64,000 bases of DNA from Symsagittifera roscoffensis (Eukaryota > Xenacoelomorpha > Acoela > Convolutidae), in NCBI RefSeq assembly GCF_963678635.1, contig NC_087064.1, forward strand, positions 57,546,338-57,610,337. The letters are read 5' to 3'. The translations under genes and the position numbers were made by a program. Under the pieces are notes generated by a model. It ran no database searches. It was given only the letters and a program-made list of their open reading frames with translations, and was not told the DNA's origin. How positions within the stretch are numbered: the stretch's first letter is position 1; each line of letters starts with the position of its first letter. Of the stretch, positions 11,001 through 17,000 are shown one piece after another.

Positions 11001-14000
11001 TTAACCTTGTAAAACCACTCGTTCGTTAGACCATACAATGGATGCTCGTGTCCGTGTGAGGTGGGGGGGGGGGGGGGGTTGGTTGGTTTGGGGAGAGAGT
11101 GCCAGACTTTTATATAGGTGCTGATGATTTTCCGTTTTTTTTTAATTAGTTATCCCGCAGTTTTCACGCTCAGTTATAATTTTTACGGTTTGACTTTGAC
11201 TGGTTTATAAGTTCACTTCACTTCCTTTGTGAAAGTCAAGGCAAACTCCTATATTCAAATTTCATTTCATTATGACAACTTAAAGCTAGTTTTTAAAAAA
11301 TAGAAATTCAAATGTTGGGCGAAAGTGGAAAAGAGCCCTGTCTCAAAGAACTAAAACGTTCAATCAATTCTTGAAATCACAACCAGTGTTTGTTGTCCAT
11401 TTCAGTCTCAACTCGGAGGCGGACACACAGCGGCCCTCCTGAACAACTTAGTGGACGAGAGTGCAGACTACGTCAAACACATTTTGGACGAGGTGGTGGT
11501 CACTGGAGCAGACGGACTGCTGGCCCAATTTGTGCCCCTAATCACAAGTTGTATTCTGCCAGTGGGACAAGCTGCTCAGGCTCAGAGTGAAAGAGGCGAA
11601 AAGAAAACAATGCCTAGCGCGCAAATTAGAGCTAGTGCAACTTCTACACTGGCTAAATTTATGGTGGTAAGGTTGGTATTTACAATTCACGTATATTCGC
11701 TGTAATGCTGTTGTGAGTACGTCTCTGTTAGTATAGTGGTGAGTATCCCAGACTGTCACTCTGGAGACCGGGGTTCGATTCCCCGACAGAGAGTACTTTT
11801 TTCATTTTCGAATTTACTGTATTTAAACCGTAAAATTAGTTGTATTCCGTAAAAGCGTGAATATTTCTTGATACACTGTGGTAATCAGTAGCGGATTTAG
11901 CCCCCCCCTCTTCAGGGATTCGACCCAAAGGAACCACTCTATCCCCTTTTTGGGCTCTTTTCCAGTTCCCCCCTTTTCAAAATACCGAGTTTTATGTTTG
12001 ATTTACGTGTTATTACGGCTAAATGCGTGATGTTACGCTGTAAACTATGAAGAACAAATCTGTTCACAGTTGTCGATTTGTTCACCACGCCAAATTTCAT
12101 TGCATTATGACAACGTAAAATAAGCTTTTCAAAATTAAATTTGAAAGGGGGGAAACTGGAAAAGAGTCACTTTTTGTACTATTTTGAGATATCCATTTTT
12201 GGCTGACTGACCTTAAAATTTTTCTAAAGGCGCCTTTTTTTTACAAACTTTGAGGGGGGAGCGCGCGCCGAAAAAGGTACTACTATGATAGAGTGGTCCC
12301 TTGAAAAAAAAACCAGGTCCCTCGAGAATAAGACACCTAGAGCTCTCAAATCGTTTAACAATTATGATTTTCCCATTCAGAAAGATGTCGCTGTATATTT
12401 TCATTTAAATTTTATGTTTTAAGGTGGAACATAAAATTTGTATGAACATCCCTCATCATTTTAAGGTAGAAACTTAAAAAAATGCCAAAATTGAATTTTG
12501 ATGACAAATAAGTTGGTACTACTATGATAGAGTGGTCCCTTGAAAATAACCAGGTCCCTTGAGAATAAGACACCTAGAGCTCTCAAATCCTTCAATAATT
12601 ATGATTGAGCCCTTCAGAAAGATGTCGCAGTATATTTTCATAAATTTTATGTTTTGTTACCTCTTAAAACTTCCCCCTCAACATTTTAATAAGGTTGAAA
12701 ATTTAAAAAAAAAACGCCAATAGTGGGTTTTGATGTCAAATAAGTCAACCCAATTATATGGTTGTTGAACCGTAAAATAAAGTAAAGCGAGCAAATTTCA
12801 ATATATAAACAATAGTGATTACAGTTTTCAATCTGAAAAGTTTCTGGCTGAACATATTTTGCAAGATTTTTGAAATGAATAATTTATACACAAATTAGTT
12901 TTCAAAATTATAACATGCGAAATGCATGCGGGACCTGTCTATCATAGTTGCTTTTTTGGGGGACCACTCTATCATAGTAGTACCAATAAGTTAACCCAAT
13001 TATGGTTGTTAAACCGTAAATTAAGTTGAAGCGAGCATATTTCTTGATATACACAATTTTCTGACTCAACATATTTCTTGAGATTTTTGAAATGATTAAT
13101 TTATGCACCAATTAGTTGTCAAAATTATAACATGCGAAATGCATGCGGGAGCCATCTATCATAGTTGCTTTTTTGTGGGACCAATCTTTCGTAGTAGTAC
13201 CCGAAAAAACACGATTTTTTGGTCGAAGTTTTCCAAAAAGTACTTAAAAACGCCTTTTTTCAAAAATTTGCCTGCGGCGCAGAAAATTTCGTCAATTTAA
13301 AGGTCTTTATAGTGGTTTGGGGGGGGGGGGGGGCGTCCCTCATGCTTGAAGGACCGAATGCTTGAAATTAATTTTAGCTTACTTTCCGCCAATCAGAATT
13401 GAGTATTCAAAATCTCAAAATAAATCGTGAAAATCTCAAAGTAAGAAAATAAATCCAGGCCATTAGTGTTAATATTGACCGATTAGATAATAAGCAGATG
13501 AGTTTTCAAGACTGAAATTTTCGTATGATTTTGACCTCATTAATATTGATAATTATCTGAATAGTATTGGGTTGTAACCCGCAATTCGTAATTTTTTTTA
13601 TTGTTTTCCACTGATTTAATACATTTTCTGTTAATATTGACTTCGATTTTGTGAGAAAGGCATTTAGCCAGTAGAAACGCTTGGCGATTTTGATTGGTTG
13701 AAATTTTTCAAGCATTCGGTCCTTCAAGCATGAGAACCCTCCGCGTTTAGGGGTCTTATGCACTAAACGGCCCAAAATAAGTATGCTCTTACTTGATCTT
13801 ACGTCAATATCTGGTTCAATCTGATTGGTTAATTAGCCAATCAAATGCAAACAATATGGTCCGGCATTTCAATTACAATTTAAGCAGATAAAATTATTGG
13901 AACAGTTGATTGACATGTCTGACCATCTTGCTTGAATTTGGTTGGCTAATATTAGCCAATCAAATTTTGCCGCATTAATTTTAGCTAAAAGATATTTTGA

Positions 14001-17000
14001 TTTTGGTCCGTTTTGTGCACAAGAACCATGACCTAAAAATTGCTAAAAATCGCCCCCCCCCCTCGAGAAATTCCTAGATCCGCGCCTGGTAGTAATTACA
14101 CTTTTTGGTAACAAAAGTTTCTGAATCATAATATTTCGCGCAATTTTTGAAATGAATAATTTATACACAAATTAGTTTTCAAAGTTATAGCACGCGTAAT
14201 GCATGCGGGACCTGTCTATCATAATTTCTTTTTCGAGGGACCACTTTATCATAGTAGTACCAATAAGCTTTTCAAAATTGAATTTGAAAGGGGAAACTGG
14301 AAAAGAGCCCCATTATAGAATCTTCGGCTCCTTTTCTTTTCTCTCACCTGCAAATTTTTATAACAATTTTTCTGTTCAGGTTGTCCGATTGTTACAAAAG
14401 TTGGCATGCAGGCAGACTAATTAGGTCAGGACAAACATATTTGGTCCTGATCCATAACCTTGTGAAACTAAAACTATTCGTTACACCATAAAATTGATCG
14501 TTATGGTGGGGGCGGGGGAAGGAAAAAGAGCCTAATCTTCCATATTACGCTACTTGTTTAGAGTCATGAATGTGCAGGGGGATTTAGGGGGCGGTACCCC
14601 CGCCGCCCTCAGGGATTCGACCCACTGTCGACCCAAAGGGCCCAAGAATGGCTTTTTAGATTTATTTTACTTGTTTGGTCCCGTGACAAAACTAGCTTAG
14701 ATGCTTGGTCCCGCCTATTTTCAAAAAAAGAGCCAGCACGAGATTCGAACCTACGCCTTGTGGTTGGTATCCGGATTCGTACCCTCCAGACTAACTAGCC
14801 AGGATTCGACTGCAATATAGAGAAATGAAAATGCTTACTGTTAGAATCGGTTTTAATTAGGGACCACAGCATTTTTGAGGGAGTAAACTAGTACCGCTTT
14901 TTTTACCTTTTACAAAATTTTGTCTGCGGAGCAGAAATATTGGACAAAACAACGTCTTTTTAGTGCTTTAGGAGAGCTCGGAAAATCAATTTGTTCGACC
15001 TAAAAAAAGGTCGACAAAATTTTTGAAATTTTTTTGAAAATCTGCCCCCTCCCCGAGAAAATCCTAGATCCGCCCCTGTGAACATAGCCAATACGTTTAT
15101 TTAGGTCTTGGTGATTTGTTTGTTTATTTTTTTAAAGAAAAGTCTTGAAATTTGTGTTTTTGCGGTTAATTTTAAATTTGATTGCTAATTTCGAAACCGG
15201 AATTTAATTATCAGATTTCCCAGCGAAATGAAAATTTTACCTGTTTTTTTTTTTGAAATTTGAAAGTTTTTTCAAATAACAAGTCAGTTTGTTTTCTGTT
15301 TCCTTGCGTTCTTTGACTCTTTTTACACAAGCATAGCTTCTGTTATAGTATGAAGTTTCTTTTGTTTCCAACCGAAGTCGCAAATTTTGTTGCGATCCTA
15401 TTGTTGCGACAAAATGTGTTCATTTTGAAACTGTTCATTTTGATCCAGCTATTAAGTACAGCCAATGCTAAGGATATTAACACAGACTATTATTTTACAA
15501 CTAGCAATTTAGCTGCAAGGCATCATGGATTTGTAGCGTAGAGGTAGGGAATGAAACCAGCAACAAAATAAGAGGGTTCGAACCTGGGCAGGATCAGATA
15601 ATGATTTTTTGTATACTAGCTAAAATGCGTCAGCTCTATAAATTGAGGCATGTTAGTTGGCAAATTTATTTTTTTTTCAGACTGGTACTGCTAATGCGTC
15701 TTAATAGGCTTGGGTCACTAAGCAATTATGTAGACTCAATCTGCAATATGCGTTACTTATGAAGTTTTGTAGACTCAAAGTTTCACTCATTCAGTTTCCC
15801 ACAATAGCGTTATCGGTCCTATTTTTGCTTGTGTATGCCAAGTGCGACTTCGCCTCTGTGTCCAACTGTCTGTTGGTAGGGCGACAATTCGTACAAGCGA
15901 CAATTCGTAACAAGGCAATAGCAAGTAAAATAAGCTTGCTCCGCTGCGCTTTCATTCGGCACGAGAGGAATAATGCGCCTAAATTAGTGTTTGCCCCCTC
16001 AAATGATTGTTACGAATTGTCGCCTGTTGCGAATTGTCGCTTCATGATTGTCGTGGATATGATTTGAATATAATCAATTGTTATTTTTTATTTCACTCAA
16101 CCAAGACGTGAATTGTTAGTTGCTTATCATTTTACAAAGTTTACTTGCGGCGGGCTGTTTTCATGCAAGGACTGAGGGGTTCTCACCTCGTGAGTTTTTT
16201 TAGTTCCAAATCTTTATAGGTCTTCCTAACAGGGGTGTATTTAGAGGAGCGGACGCCCTCCCCCTCCTCCTCAATTAATTGTACAGTTAATTACAAACAC
16301 GTAGCATCACTCTTGGTGAACAATTTTCACTCGATTTCATTGTCATCTCAGTATTTTTTGTTGATTTTCAGAAACAATTGCATTTTCAGGTTTTGCCACA
16401 GATCAGAATATGCATTGTCTGCAGTACTGAAAAATCTTCCAATCAAATTTGAAAACGGAAGTAAAAAGTTCGAGTCCATATATTGTCATTTTTTGAGAAA
16501 TGTGTGGGTATTTTAAAGAAGTGTATTTGATAAAATATAAATAATATTTAAAATATTTTTGAGGGGGAAACGCGAGCCGAAAAAAGTGCATTTCTTTGGG
16601 TCAAAATTTTCCGAAAAGTGCCTAAAAACGCGTTTTTTTTGGACTGTTTTTTTAAAACATTTTGCCCGCGGAGCAGAAAATTTTGCCAAAACAGTATCTC
16701 TTTAGTGATTTCGGAGCGCTCGGGGCTCTTTTTCCTTCCAAATATTCGAAAAAAGAGCCGAGCTCGGAACATCAATTTGGTCGACCCACAAAAAGGTCGA
16801 CCCACAAAAATCCGCACCTCCATCTCGCACCTATCCGCAGTTAGATCTGCCCCTGCTGCCTAAAAGGCTATCTTGAAAGGAGGTTATCTTGCAATATCTT
16901 ACAAGATAACACTGTTTCAGTGGCGTGCACATAAGTAATTCCAGGGAATAATCGAAAAAAATGTATAGGTTTTGTCGACCTTTTTAGGTCGACCAATTTG

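Larger units (their letters stand above)
10020..11405 (+). other. NCAPD2 intron filled with miniature transposons
   Basis: Carries a partial S-family repeat (~10,225-10,330), copies of two miniature inverted-repeat families (below) and long C and G runs (about 10,471-10,480 and 11,064-11,078). No exon supported. Confidence 0.75.
11886..14088 (+). mobile_element. hAT-like non-autonomous element, family C (TIR CAGTAGCGGATTTAG), swollen by insertions
   Basis: Left end CAGTAGCGGATTTAG, right end CTAGATCCGCGCCTG: inverted termini of the CAG...CTG type. Flanked by GTGGTAAT (11,878-11,885) and GTAGTAAT (14,089-14,096), an 8-bp duplication with one mismatch, the hAT size. Its own sequence is interrupted by at least four other elements (M at 11,953, G at 12,276, N near 13,320, P near 13,752). 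No transposase. Confidence 0.85.
11816..14261. mobile_element. MITE, family G copy 1, 5'-truncated and split by an insertion
   Basis: 11,816-11,885 and 14,089-14,261 together match the second half of the intact G copy at 12,515-12,984 and end with its terminal repeat (GGGACCACTTTATCATAG...GTACC). The halves are separated by the 2.2-kb hAT-like element. The 5' part is missing and starts abruptly just after the tRNA-Asp gene. AATAAGCT follows its 3' end. Confidence 0.75.

Noticed and set aside
15350-16067. Open frames at 15,350-15,541 and 15,759-16,067 as small secreted proteins
   Set aside because: Hydrophobic starts but no family, low-complexity AT-rich context, next to a tRNA-like relic within an intron.
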